DNA from: Caldifarciminota bacterium
GTDB lineage: Bacteria; Hydrothermota; Hydrothermia; LBFQ01; DSFT01
Assembly: GCA_025060695.1 (NCBI GenBank)
Contig: JANXBH010000005.1
Span: 1-64,000 of the forward strand
DNA length: 64,000 nucleotides
Direction: 5' to 3'
The notes beneath the pieces are model-generated. The model saw nothing but the letters and a program-made list of their open reading frames with translations, did not search any database and was not told where the DNA came from. Both the position numbers and the translations under genes were made by a program. Shown here piece by piece: positions 16,055-23,674 of this stretch. The stretch's first letter is position 1. The number at the start of each line of letters is the position of its first letter.

Positions 16055-18346
16055 ATGAATACAAAAATTTTGCCTGTACTTCCAATTAAAGGAGGAGTAA
16101 TTTTTCCCGGAACTATAACTAATATTGTAGTAAGTACACCAAGAGGCAAAGCTTTAATAGAAGATGTAATAAATCAAGAAAATGCGGAAATATTTTCAAC
16201 TGCACAAAAGGTAAAAGATAGTGAGAGGATAAATAAAGAGGACTTATATGAGTTTGGGACAATTATTAGAATCTTGAAATATACTAAAGACAGGGATGTA
16301 ATTAGGTTAAGTGTTGAAGGCATAAAAAGAGGTAGGATAGTAAATTTTGTGGAAACTGAGCCGTATTTTAAAGCGGAAATAGAAGTAATTGAGGAGACTG
16401 AGATAAGGGATCAAGAAATTGAAGGCATTGTTAAAACTATAAAAACTAATATATTTGAACTTTCGAATAAAGTTCCAATTAAACCTGATGAACTAAGGCA
16501 GATTGAAAGCATTAAAGAAGCATCAAAACTATCGGATTACGTTGCTTCAATATTTGCTCAGGAACTACAAGAAAAACAGGAAATATTGGAAACTATTGAT
16601 ATAAAGCAAAGACTGATAAAAGTATTAGGATTAGTTCAAAAACAATTTGAAATATTAAAAGTAAGTGAAAAGATACAGGAAAAAGTGAGACAGGAAATAG
16701 AAAAAACTCAAAAGGAATATCTCTTGAGAGAACAACTTAAAGTAATACAAAAAGAACTCGGTATTACAGAAGAGGAAGAAACTGAAAAGTTTGAAGCAAA
16801 ACTTAAATTTTTACCGGAGCATGTTCAGGAAGTAGCAAGAAGAGAAATAAATAAGTTAAGAAAACTTCAGTCTATAACTCCCGAATATCATGTAGTAAGA
16901 ACCTATTTAGATTGGTTATTTAGTCTGCCTTGGAATGAAGAAACTGAAGATAATTTGGATATATCAAATGCAAGAAAAGTATTAGATGAGGACCATTATA
17001 ATTTAGAAAAAGTAAAAAGTAGAATTTTAGAGTATTTAGCTGTAAAAAAATTAAAGCCTGATGCAAAAGGAGCAATATTGTGCTTTATTGGACCTCCTGG
17101 TGTAGGAAAAACTTCTCTTGGTCAGTCAATTGCAAGAGCACTAAATAGAAAGTTTATTAGAATATCTCTTGGTGGAGTAAGGGATGAGGCTGAAATAAGA
17201 GGACATAGAAGAACATATGTAGGAGCATTACCTGGTAGAATTATAAGTGCTCTAAGAAGGGTAAAGGTGAAAAATCCAGTAATAATGCTTGATGAAATTG
17301 ATAAACTTGGGACTGACTTTAGAGGTGATCCTGCATCTGCACTTTTAGAAGTATTGGACCCTGAGCAAAATAAAGAATTTACTGACCATTACTTAGAAGT
17401 TCCATTTGATTTATCAAAAGTTCTATTTATTACAACAGGAAATACTACAATAACTATTCCACCTGCACTTTTAGATAGGATGGAGGTCATTGAAATACCG
17501 GGATATACACTTGAGGAAAAAATAAATATAGCAAAATATTATCTTATACCAAAGGAGATACAAAATCATGGTCTAAGTAATTGTAAAATAGAATTTGAAG
17601 AAAGTGCTATTAGATATATTATTGAAAGTTATACAAGGGAGGCAGGTGTAAGACAGTTAAGTAGAAAAATTGCTGATATTTTAAGAAAGATTGCAGTTGA
17701 AGTAGCGGAAGGAAAAACGAAAGATTTTTATATAAAGAAAACTAATATTAAAAAATATCTCGGACCTAATTTATACTACTTGGAAGTTGTGGAGAGTAAA
17801 AATAAAATTGGTGTTGCCGTTGGACTTGCTTGGACACCATATGGTGGAGATATTATATTCGTAGAAGCACTAAAGATGAATGGAAAAGGACAACTAAAAC
17901 TTACGGGTCATCTTGGAAATGTTATGAAAGAAAGTGCACAGGCTGCATATTCGCTTTTAAGAGCTAATGCAAAAAAATGGAAGATAAAATACTTAGATTT
18001 TGATAAATACGATGTCCATATTCATGTCCCTGCAGGTTCAATACCAAAAGATGGACCATCTGCAGGTATTGCAATACTTATGGCTCTTATCTCTACATTT
18101 TCAGAAAGACCTATAAAAAGTTATCTTGCAATGACAGGTGAAATTACATTAAGAGGTGAGATTTTACCAGTTGGGGGGATTAAGGAGAAGGTTTTGGCAG
18201 GAAGAAGAGCAGGAATAAAAGAGATTATACTTCCTAAATGGAATAAAAAGGACTTACAAGATATTCCACAAGAAGTATTAAAAGACATAAAATTCTATTT
18301 TGTGGATAATGTCCATAAAGCTTATAAAATAGCTTTTTCTGAATAA
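16055..18346 (+). CDS. lon: ATP-dependent protease Lon
   Basis: LonA-type AAA+ serine protease, 763 residues. N-terminal substrate-binding domain 1-190, coiled-coil region 190-290, Walker A GPPGVGKTS near 346-354, Walker B IMLDEIDKL near 409-417, and the protease domain with catalytic Ser669 (PKDGPSAGIA) and Lys712 (GGIKEKVLAG). Degrades misfolded and regulatory proteins in the cytoplasm. It follows rpmI after 6 bases and overlaps the convergent ccmB by 25 bases. Confidence 0.97.
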   Translation: MNTKILPVLPIKGGVIFPGTITNIVVSTPRGKALIEDVINQENAEIFSTAQKVKDSERINKEDLYEFGTIIRILKYTKDRDVIRLSVEGIKRGRIVNFVETEPYFKAEIEVIEETEIRDQEIEGIVKTIKTNIFELSNKVPIKPDELRQIESIKEASKLSDYVASIFAQELQEKQEILETIDIKQRLIKVLGLVQKQFEILKVSEKIQEKVRQEIEKTQKEYLLREQLKVIQKELGITEEEETEKFEAKLKFLPEHVQEVARREINKLRKLQSITPEYHVVRTYLDWLFSLPWNEETEDNLDISNARKVLDEDHYNLEKVKSRILEYLAVKKLKPDAKGAILCFIGPPGVGKTSLGQSIARALNRKFIRISLGGVRDEAEIRGHRRTYVGALPGRIISALRRVKVKNPVIMLDEIDKLGTDFRGDPASALLEVLDPEQNKEFTDHYLEVPFDLSKVLFITTGNTTITIPPALLDRMEVIEIPGYTLEEKINIAKYYLIPKEIQNHGLSNCKIEFEESAIRYIIESYTREAGVRQLSRKIADILRKIAVEVAEGKTKDFYIKKTNIKKYLGPNLYYLEVVESKNKIGVAVGLAWTPYGGDIIFVEALKMNGKGQLKLTGHLGNVMKESAQAAYSLLRANAKKWKIKYLDFDKYDVHIHVPAGSIPKDGPSAGIAILMALISTFSERPIKSYLAMTGEITLRGEILPVGGIKEKVLAGRRAGIKEIILPKWNKKDLQDIPQEVLKDIKFYFVDNVHKAYKIAFSE

Positions 18347-18942
18347 AACAATAGAAAAGATGTATATAAAAACAGACATATAAGTGAAAGAAATAGCCAG
18401 TCTATTTTAAATTCAATTGAACCATTTATAGAGGAAAGGAGTATAGGAATAGCAAGTGGGACATAAAGTAAATAAAGTAATATTCCCTTTGATTGTGTCT
18501 TATAAATTAAAATATATAGCATTATGGAAATTGCACTAATACTAACTGAGGAGCAAATAACAAAAATGAAAAAGTATAAACTACTATACAGCTTTGAAAA
18601 CAGGTAGTAAATAAAACCAACGTTTATTAAACTTACAGCTATCAAATATATAGACGAAATAACAAGTTTAGATAGTAGAATTAATTCTAAATGAAAGTAG
18701 TTCAAAAGTACAAAAAACGCATCCTCAATAAATTCATCCTCCATAATTTTCATGCAAAATACTACACTATTTATAAAAAGAACTGACCAGAAAATACCAT
18801 TTATAGCTTCAAAACTTGCATTTGGTATAGCAATTGAAAATATAATAAGAATTAGAAAGTTATATGAAATATAGGAGATAAAAAAGCCCAATGAACGAAT
18901 AGGTATTAAAAAGTCTTTCCACAACAGCCTTAAAAATTCCAT
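18322..18942 (-). CDS. ccmB: Heme exporter membrane subunit CcmB
   Basis: A 206-residue protein with about six membrane segments matching CcmB: the cytoplasmic start LLWKDFLIPIRS, a first hydrophobic segment, a loop with MEDEFIEDAFFVLL, and the LLYVPLAIPILL segment near 155-166. With CcmA and CcmC it moves or presents heme for cytochrome c maturation (System I). CcmA is not seen here; CcmC and a CcmD-like peptide are 23 kb away. It overlaps pgpA by 13 bases. Confidence 0.8.
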   Translation of the reverse strand: MEFLRLLWKDFLIPIRSLGFFISYISYNFLILIIFSIAIPNASFEAINGIFWSVLFINSVVFCMKIMEDEFIEDAFFVLLNYFHLELILLSKLVISSIYLIAVSLINVGFIYYLFSKLYSSLYFFIFVICSSVSISAISIMLYILIYKTQSKGILLYLLYVPLAIPILLSSINGSIEFKIDWLFLSLICLFLYTSFLLFYSEKAIL

Positions 18943-19349
18943 AATTTCAAAAGAATAATTGTATAAATACTTGCCACTATATCATCTAAGATTATACCGA
19001 TATATTTTATATGCTCGAGAATTTTTGAAGGAAAGGGCTTTAATGCATCAAGTATGCGAAAAACAATGAAACTAACTGTTAAGTTCTTTAAATTTATCTC
19101 CAAAAATAAAAATATTAGTGTATATGCAAGAATTTCGTCTATTACTACTTCTTGTGGGTCAGATTGTTTAGTTTTATTTACCATAATGTAGCAAGAAATA
19201 ATGGAAATTGCTAAAAGTGCAAAAAAGACGAAAATCTTATAAGGTAAAAAAACTATAGGTATTGCAAAAGCTGTAGATATAGTAGGTCCAAACTTTTTAA
19301 TTTTGCCTATATAAAATCCAGTAGATATAAGCTCAAAAAATTTTATCAT
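18930..19349 (-). CDS. pgpA: Phosphatidylglycerophosphatase A
   Basis: Membrane phosphatase that makes phosphatidylglycerol from its phosphate. The PgpA pattern is visible: an N-terminal G-x4-G-type segment (FYIGKIKKFGPTISTAFAIP), DPQEVVIDEILAY, FRILDALKPFPS and a C-terminal ILDDIVASIYT. With the ATG at 19349 it is 139 residues; the open frame continues to 19391, but that would overlap the upstream gene by 59 bases rather than 17. No transfer signs. Confidence 0.8.
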   Translation of the reverse strand: MIKFFELISTGFYIGKIKKFGPTISTAFAIPIVFLPYKIFVFFALLAISIISCYIMVNKTKQSDPQEVVIDEILAYTLIFLFLEINLKNLTVSFIVFRILDALKPFPSKILEHIKYIGIILDDIVASIYTIILLKLWNF

Positions 19350-19842
19350 AGTTTTTAATCTTAGGAAGTATTTTATAAAAGTCTTTTCCAATAAGTATAG
19401 TAATTGTTGTTAGTTTATCAGGATCAGGTTCGTACTTTACTATTCCTCCTCCTAAGAATTCCCTCAAGATTTTTGCATACCTTAATGAGCTATCAATCCT
19501 ATCTACTATTATAGTTTTTAAAATTGTATCAATTGCATTTCCATAATATACTACGTCAAAACCATTGTCCCTTAAATACCAATTTAGTTTCCTCGCCAAT
19601 CCATCATAACCAGATGCATTGTAAATCTCAATCTTAATTTGAGGATATATTTTCTTTTTCATATATTCATCTCTTCTCTTTGAAAATGAAAAAATTGTTG
19701 AAACTATAAAAATGGCACTAATGGAAATTATCAAAACAACTCCAAAAATAGTTAAAAGCTTTCTTATATCAAATTTTATATTTAGCTTAATTTTAAATTT
19801 TGGTCTTTCTTTCTTTTTTTCTATCCTTATGTTTTTCTTCAT
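19333..19842 (-). CDS. Membrane-anchored LytR C-terminal-domain protein
   Basis: A 169-residue protein: a very basic N-terminus (1-30), one membrane segment (about 32-54), and an extracytoplasmic LytR_C domain (about 68-160) with the signature IKIEIYNASGYDGLARKL and a closing TTITILIGKDF. These domains accompany, or occur apart from, LytR-CpsA-Psr enzymes in cell-envelope biogenesis; no enzyme domain is present. It overlaps gmhA and pgpA, in a run of envelope genes. Confidence 0.75.
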   Translation of the reverse strand: MKKNIRIEKKKERPKFKIKLNIKFDIRKLLTIFGVVLIISISAIFIVSTIFSFSKRRDEYMKKKIYPQIKIEIYNASGYDGLARKLNWYLRDNGFDVVYYGNAIDTILKTIIVDRIDSSLRYAKILREFLGGGIVKYEPDPDKLTTITILIGKDFYKILPKIKNYDKIF

Positions 19843-20393
19843 AGATTTTCAAGTTCTTGGCATATGGAATGAATCAAGAATAAATGTATTTCTTGAATTC
19901 TTGCTGTATCTTTTGAAGGAACCTTAAAAATATAATTACAAATATTTTCTACCTCTGTCCCATCTATTCCTGTAAAATACACTATTTTCATATTCTTTTC
20001 ATATGCCTTTTTTACCGCAAGATTTACGTTCTTTGATTTTCCTGATGTAGAAAATGCAAAGAGAAAATCTCCACTATTTCCAAGTGCTTCTATCTGCCTT
20101 GAGAATATTTCTTCAAAAGAAAAGTCATTAGATATTGCAGTAATTGTTGGAATATCTGATGTTAAACTGATTGCTGGTATTGGTTTTCTAATATTTTTAA
20201 ATTTTCCCAATAGTTCTGATGAAAAATGAAGACTTTCTGCTGCACTACCACCATTTCCACAAATCAGAATTTTCCTGTTTTCTAATATTGACAATTTTAA
20301 CTCATCTATCATAAAAAATAAACTATCCTTAATTTCTAAAAGCCAAGGAATTAAACTTTTTAGTTCTTCTACAGATTTTATATATTTTTCCAA
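19839..20393 (-). CDS. gmhA: Sedoheptulose-7-phosphate isomerase, SIS domain
   Basis: First step of ADP-heptose synthesis for lipopolysaccharide core. The SIS-domain motif ILICGNGGSAAESLHFSSEL lies near 42-61 and a C-terminal active-site segment ARIQEIHLFLIHSI near 165-178 supplies the expected Gln and His. At 184 residues it fits GmhA/DiaA. Start TTG 20393 lies 9 bases after a minus-strand TAAAAT box. A DiaA-like role cannot be excluded, but envelope neighbours favour GmhA. Confidence 0.85.
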   Translation of the reverse strand: MEKYIKSVEELKSLIPWLLEIKDSLFFMIDELKLSILENRKILICGNGGSAAESLHFSSELLGKFKNIRKPIPAISLTSDIPTITAISNDFSFEEIFSRQIEALGNSGDFLFAFSTSGKSKNVNLAVKKAYEKNMKIVYFTGIDGTEVENICNYIFKVPSKDTARIQEIHLFLIHSICQELENL

Positions 20394-20402
20394 TTTTTCA
20401 AA

Positions 20403-20426
20403 ATTTTAAAGTAAATACTATAAAAT
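20403..20426. promoter_or_regulatory. Divergent -10 boxes (gmhA / PLP enzyme)
   Basis: ATTTTA at 20403-20408 is a minus TAAAAT box 9 bases from TTG 20393. TATAAAAT ending at 20426 is 8 bases from ATG 20435. Twelve bases separate the boxes. Confidence 0.6.
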
Positions 20427-20434
20427 TGTAGATT

Positions 20435-21502
20435 ATGAAAGATGAAACTTACTATGTAATACAAAAAAAGGATAATGTTCTTGGTCTTGTAAATGTGCCG
20501 ATATATCTAAGTTCTACATATAGACAGCTTGAGCCTGGAAAACCCATAAGTTATGAATATGCTAGAACTCAAAATCCTACAAGGGAGATAATGGAAGAAA
20601 TTATTGCAAAAATTGAAGGTGGTAAGTATGGTTTTCTCTTTTCTTCTGGTATGAGTGCAATTGATACCTTACTCTCTATTTTAAATCCAAACGATCATAT
20701 ATTAGTAGATATTGATATTTACGGTGGAACATATAGAATACTTGAAAAGTTATATAGAAAGTTCAATATTCATATAGAATATGCGGATTTTACCAATTTA
20801 GAAGAATTAAGTAAAAAGATAAATGTAAATACAAGAATGTTGATAGTTGAAACTATTTCAAATCCACTATTAAGAACGCCAAATATTGAGGAAATTTCGA
20901 AAATAAAGAAGAATGCAATATTAGTAGTAGATAATACATTTGCTACACCTTACTATATTAAGCCTTTAGAGTTTGGTGCGGACATAGTAGTTCATTCAAT
21001 CACAAAATATCTTTCAGGTCATTCTGATATTGTAATGGGCGCAATTATATTAAATAACGATAAATTAGCACATGATATTAAATTCTATCAGAATTCAAAA
21101 GGGGGAGTTCCATCTCCATTTGATTTATTCCTATTGTCAAGAGGATTAAAGACTTTACATATAAGAATGGAAAAGCATACTCAAAATGCAAGTAGAATTT
21201 CAGAATTTTTAAAAAATCATAAGAATGTAAGTGAGGTATATTATCCGGGCTATTCAGGTATGGTTAGTTTTAGAATAAAAAAGGACATTATTGAATTTGC
21301 AAAGAGGTTAGAAATTATAACACTTGGTGAAAGTCTTGGTGGAGTTGAAAGTTTATTAAATGTTCCATACTATATGACACATGCAAGTATGCCAGAGGAA
21401 GAAAGAGCGAAAAGAGGTATTACTAAGAATTTAGTAAGGCTTTCAGTTGGTATTGAAAATATTGAAGATTTGATTAAAGACTTAGAAAATGCATTACTTT
21501 AG
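20435..21502 (+). CDS. Cys/Met metabolism PLP-dependent enzyme
   Basis: Fold-type I enzyme of the cystathionine gamma-synthase / gamma-lyase family, 355 residues (slightly short of the common 380-400). PLP-binding Lys191 is in HSITKYLSGHSD; other blocks are YEYARTQNPTR (41-50), FSSGMSAI (69-76) and VVDNTFATPYY (164-174). The substrate (cystathionine, homocysteine or methionine) cannot be decided from sequence alone. It overlaps the convergent der gene by 9 bases. Confidence 0.88.
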   Translation: MKDETYYVIQKKDNVLGLVNVPIYLSSTYRQLEPGKPISYEYARTQNPTREIMEEIIAKIEGGKYGFLFSSGMSAIDTLLSILNPNDHILVDIDIYGGTYRILEKLYRKFNIHIEYADFTNLEELSKKINVNTRMLIVETISNPLLRTPNIEEISKIKKNAILVVDNTFATPYYIKPLEFGADIVVHSITKYLSGHSDIVMGAIILNNDKLAHDIKFYQNSKGGVPSPFDLFLLSRGLKTLHIRMEKHTQNASRISEFLKNHKNVSEVYYPGYSGMVSFRIKKDIIEFAKRLEIITLGESLGGVESLLNVPYYMTHASMPEEERAKRGITKNLVRLSVGIENIEDLIKDLENALL

Positions 21503-22771
21503 TTCTTGAACTATTTTAATAGGTGTTCCATAAAAACCAAACTTTTTTCTTAGTGCACTTTCAATGTATTGTATATAGGAGTTTTTTAGATTTTTATCTA
21601 CTACGAATTTAAAAGTTGGTGGTTTGTGTCCTATTTGTTTTATTTCATATATTCTTGAAGTAGGTTTATTTTGTTCAAATGCCATAGAAAGTGTATCTAA
21701 TAGTTCATCTTTCTTTAATTGTCTATTGTACTCTTTGTATACTTTTTTTATTATTTCTTTTAGTAGTTCTAAGTTTTCCCCAGTTTTTGCAGAAACGAAT
21801 ATCATAGGTGCCCACTTTGAAAATTCCAAATTCTTTTTAAAATACTCAAAAACTTTCTTTCTATTTATATTTTTAATTAAATCCGCCTTATTTAGTGCTA
21901 CTATTAATGCTTTATACGACTTTTTTGCTAAACCTACTACTTTCTTGTCTATTTTTGTTATTTCTTTAGAAGCATCCAATACTGCAATTAAAACTTCCGC
22001 ATATTTAATACTTCTTGATGTTCTTACATAAGAATAGTATTCAATATCATCTTTGAATTTTTTCTTTATACCTGCAGTATCTATAAATATAAACTCCTTT
22101 GTCTCAACATCTACTGAATCTCTTGTAGTTCCGGGAATATCAGAAACAATTGAAATCTCTTCACCTACAAGTGCATTTAATAAGGAAGATTTTCCAACAT
22201 TTACTTTTCCAATAATACTAACTCTTGGCTTATCCTTAAGTCTTTTATATCCTTTTAGGGCTTCAAAACCTAAAACCTTTAGATATTCTGTAATATCTTC
22301 AAATAGTGCATTTATACCAAGTTTATGCTCTGCAGAAATTTCATAAACTTTATCAAAGCCTAATTTATAGTATTCATATGAAGAATAGTTTTTTACATCA
22401 GACTTATTTACAGCTAAGAATACGGGCTTTTGATATTTTCTTAATATGTTTGCAATTTCATAGTCCATAGGCATAGGTTCTACTGTCCCATCAGTTAAAA
22501 ATATTACTATATCAGCTTTTTCTATTGCCTTTTCAATACTTTTTAAAACCTTGTCATATAAAACTTCCATTTCTCCTTTATCTAATAGCCCACCAGTATC
22601 AGTAAGATAGAAACTCCAATCTAACCAATATCCTATTTTTGTAATTCTATCCCTTGTAATTGCAGGCTGGTTTTTTACTATAGAAAATGGCTTTTTAATG
22701 AGCTTATTAAATAGTGTTGATTTTCCTACGTTTGCCCTACCTACGATTACTATTCTTGGAAGTCTTTTCAT
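21494..22771 (-). CDS. der: Ribosome-assembly GTPase Der (EngA)
   Basis: Double-Era-like GTPase needed for 50S subunit assembly. Two G domains are visible, with P-loops GRANVGKST (11-19) and GKVNVGKSS (about 188-196), switch regions TDTGG and DTAG, NKSD and NKAD base-recognition motifs, and a C-terminal KH-like domain. At 425 residues it has usual length. It overlaps the LptA-like gene by 4 bases. Confidence 0.96.
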   Translation of the reverse strand: MKRLPRIVIVGRANVGKSTLFNKLIKKPFSIVKNQPAITRDRITKIGYWLDWSFYLTDTGGLLDKGEMEVLYDKVLKSIEKAIEKADIVIFLTDGTVEPMPMDYEIANILRKYQKPVFLAVNKSDVKNYSSYEYYKLGFDKVYEISAEHKLGINALFEDITEYLKVLGFEALKGYKRLKDKPRVSIIGKVNVGKSSLLNALVGEEISIVSDIPGTTRDSVDVETKEFIFIDTAGIKKKFKDDIEYYSYVRTSRSIKYAEVLIAVLDASKEITKIDKKVVGLAKKSYKALIVALNKADLIKNINRKKVFEYFKKNLEFSKWAPMIFVSAKTGENLELLKEIIKKVYKEYNRQLKKDELLDTLSMAFEQNKPTSRIYEIKQIGHKPPTFKFVVDKNLKNSYIQYIESALRKKFGFYGTPIKIVQELK

Positions 22772-23583
22772 TTTATTTTTTCAGTAAATCCTTCAATTAA
22801 TTCTCTACATGCTACTTTTTTTATTTTTCCTTCAGAAAACTTCGCACTTACCAACTTTGAATTGACTATAATTTCTTCATCATTACTTCTTGTTTTTACA
22901 CTTGCATTATTTATAAATTCCGCACTTTCAATTTTTGAGTCTTTATAGAAAATTACAATAGTATCAGCTTCACCTTCTCCATCCTCCCATTTAATATATG
23001 CGTTATTGTAAATAGTTATTTTTTCAAGACTATCCTTTTGATATGTTAGGCTATCTCCTTTTGCAAATTCATTAGAGGTTTTTAAACTGTTTAAAGGTTT
23101 TAGCTTGAAATTCTCCTTATATATGTAAACCTCATTAGCGCTAATTTTTATAGTATCGTTCTCCCTAAAAATCATAATACTTTTCACTTTATAAATATTT
23201 CCCTCCTTTTTATTTAAATCATAATTACCACTATCTCCAGTTGCAAGCACTCTCTTATCCTTTAAGTATATATAAACGTTCCCCTTTGCTGTTGAAAAAT
23301 TATTTTTTACAGATATTTCCATAGCTTTGATAATTCTAATACTATCTTCAAGGTATACATTTCCTTTTAAATATATATCGTCGCTTTTTTGAATATGCTT
23401 TAAATATTCTGATTTTATAATATAGTCCTTGCTTCTTACTATTACATTTCCACTAAGTTCAGAAACCCCCATATCTTCATAGTATGTCCCCAAATTTGAG
23501 AAAATCTCATAGTTATCAGTTTTTATATATACATTCCCCATTAACTTATAAACATATCCTTTTTCTGTCATTACAATTTCCAT
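22768..23583 (-). CDS. LptA/OstA-like protein, start uncertain
   Basis: A 271-residue (from the first ATG) repeating beta-strand protein like LptA/OstA, which carries lipopolysaccharide across the periplasm: YKLMGNVYIKTDNYEIFS, ELSGNVIVRSKDYIIKS, YLKGNVYLEDS, AKGNVYIYLKDKRVLATGD. From the ATG it has no signal peptide. The frame stays open for 15 more codons to a TAAAAT box; translated, they give a hydrophobic stretch (IISFIFAYFEF) but no ATG, GTG or TTG. Export could therefore rely on an unusual ATT start at 23628 or 23625. Confidence 0.65.
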   Translation of the reverse strand: MEIVMTEKGYVYKLMGNVYIKTDNYEIFSNLGTYYEDMGVSELSGNVIVRSKDYIIKSEYLKHIQKSDDIYLKGNVYLEDSIRIIKAMEISVKNNFSTAKGNVYIYLKDKRVLATGDSGNYDLNKKEGNIYKVKSIMIFRENDTIKISANEVYIYKENFKLKPLNSLKTSNEFAKGDSLTYQKDSLEKITIYNNAYIKWEDGEGEADTIVIFYKDSKIESAEFINNASVKTRSNDEEIIVNSKLVSAKFSEGKIKKVACRELIEGFTEKIK

Positions 23584-23632
23584 ATTGTTCGCTTTGAACT
23601 CAAAGTATGCAAAAATAAAGGAAATAATACAA

Positions 23633-23650
23633 ATTTTAAAGCCTTAAAAT
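23633..23650. promoter_or_regulatory. Divergent -10 boxes (LptA-like / M6 protease)
   Basis: ATTTTA at 23633-23638 (minus) and TAAAAT at 23645-23650 (plus), separated by 6 bases in a near-palindrome. The plus box is 24 bases before ATG 23675; a second weak box, TTAAAT, lies 3 bases before the ATG. The minus box lies 49 bases before the first minus-strand ATG but only 4 or 7 bases before two in-frame ATT codons. Confidence 0.5.
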
Positions 23651-23674
23651 TTTGGAAGTTAGTAGTTAAATTGT

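Noticed and set aside
18301-18309. TGTGGATAA, a perfect DnaA box (reverse strand)
   Set aside because: Single copy inside the lon coding sequence, where it encodes conserved residues; no cluster around it.
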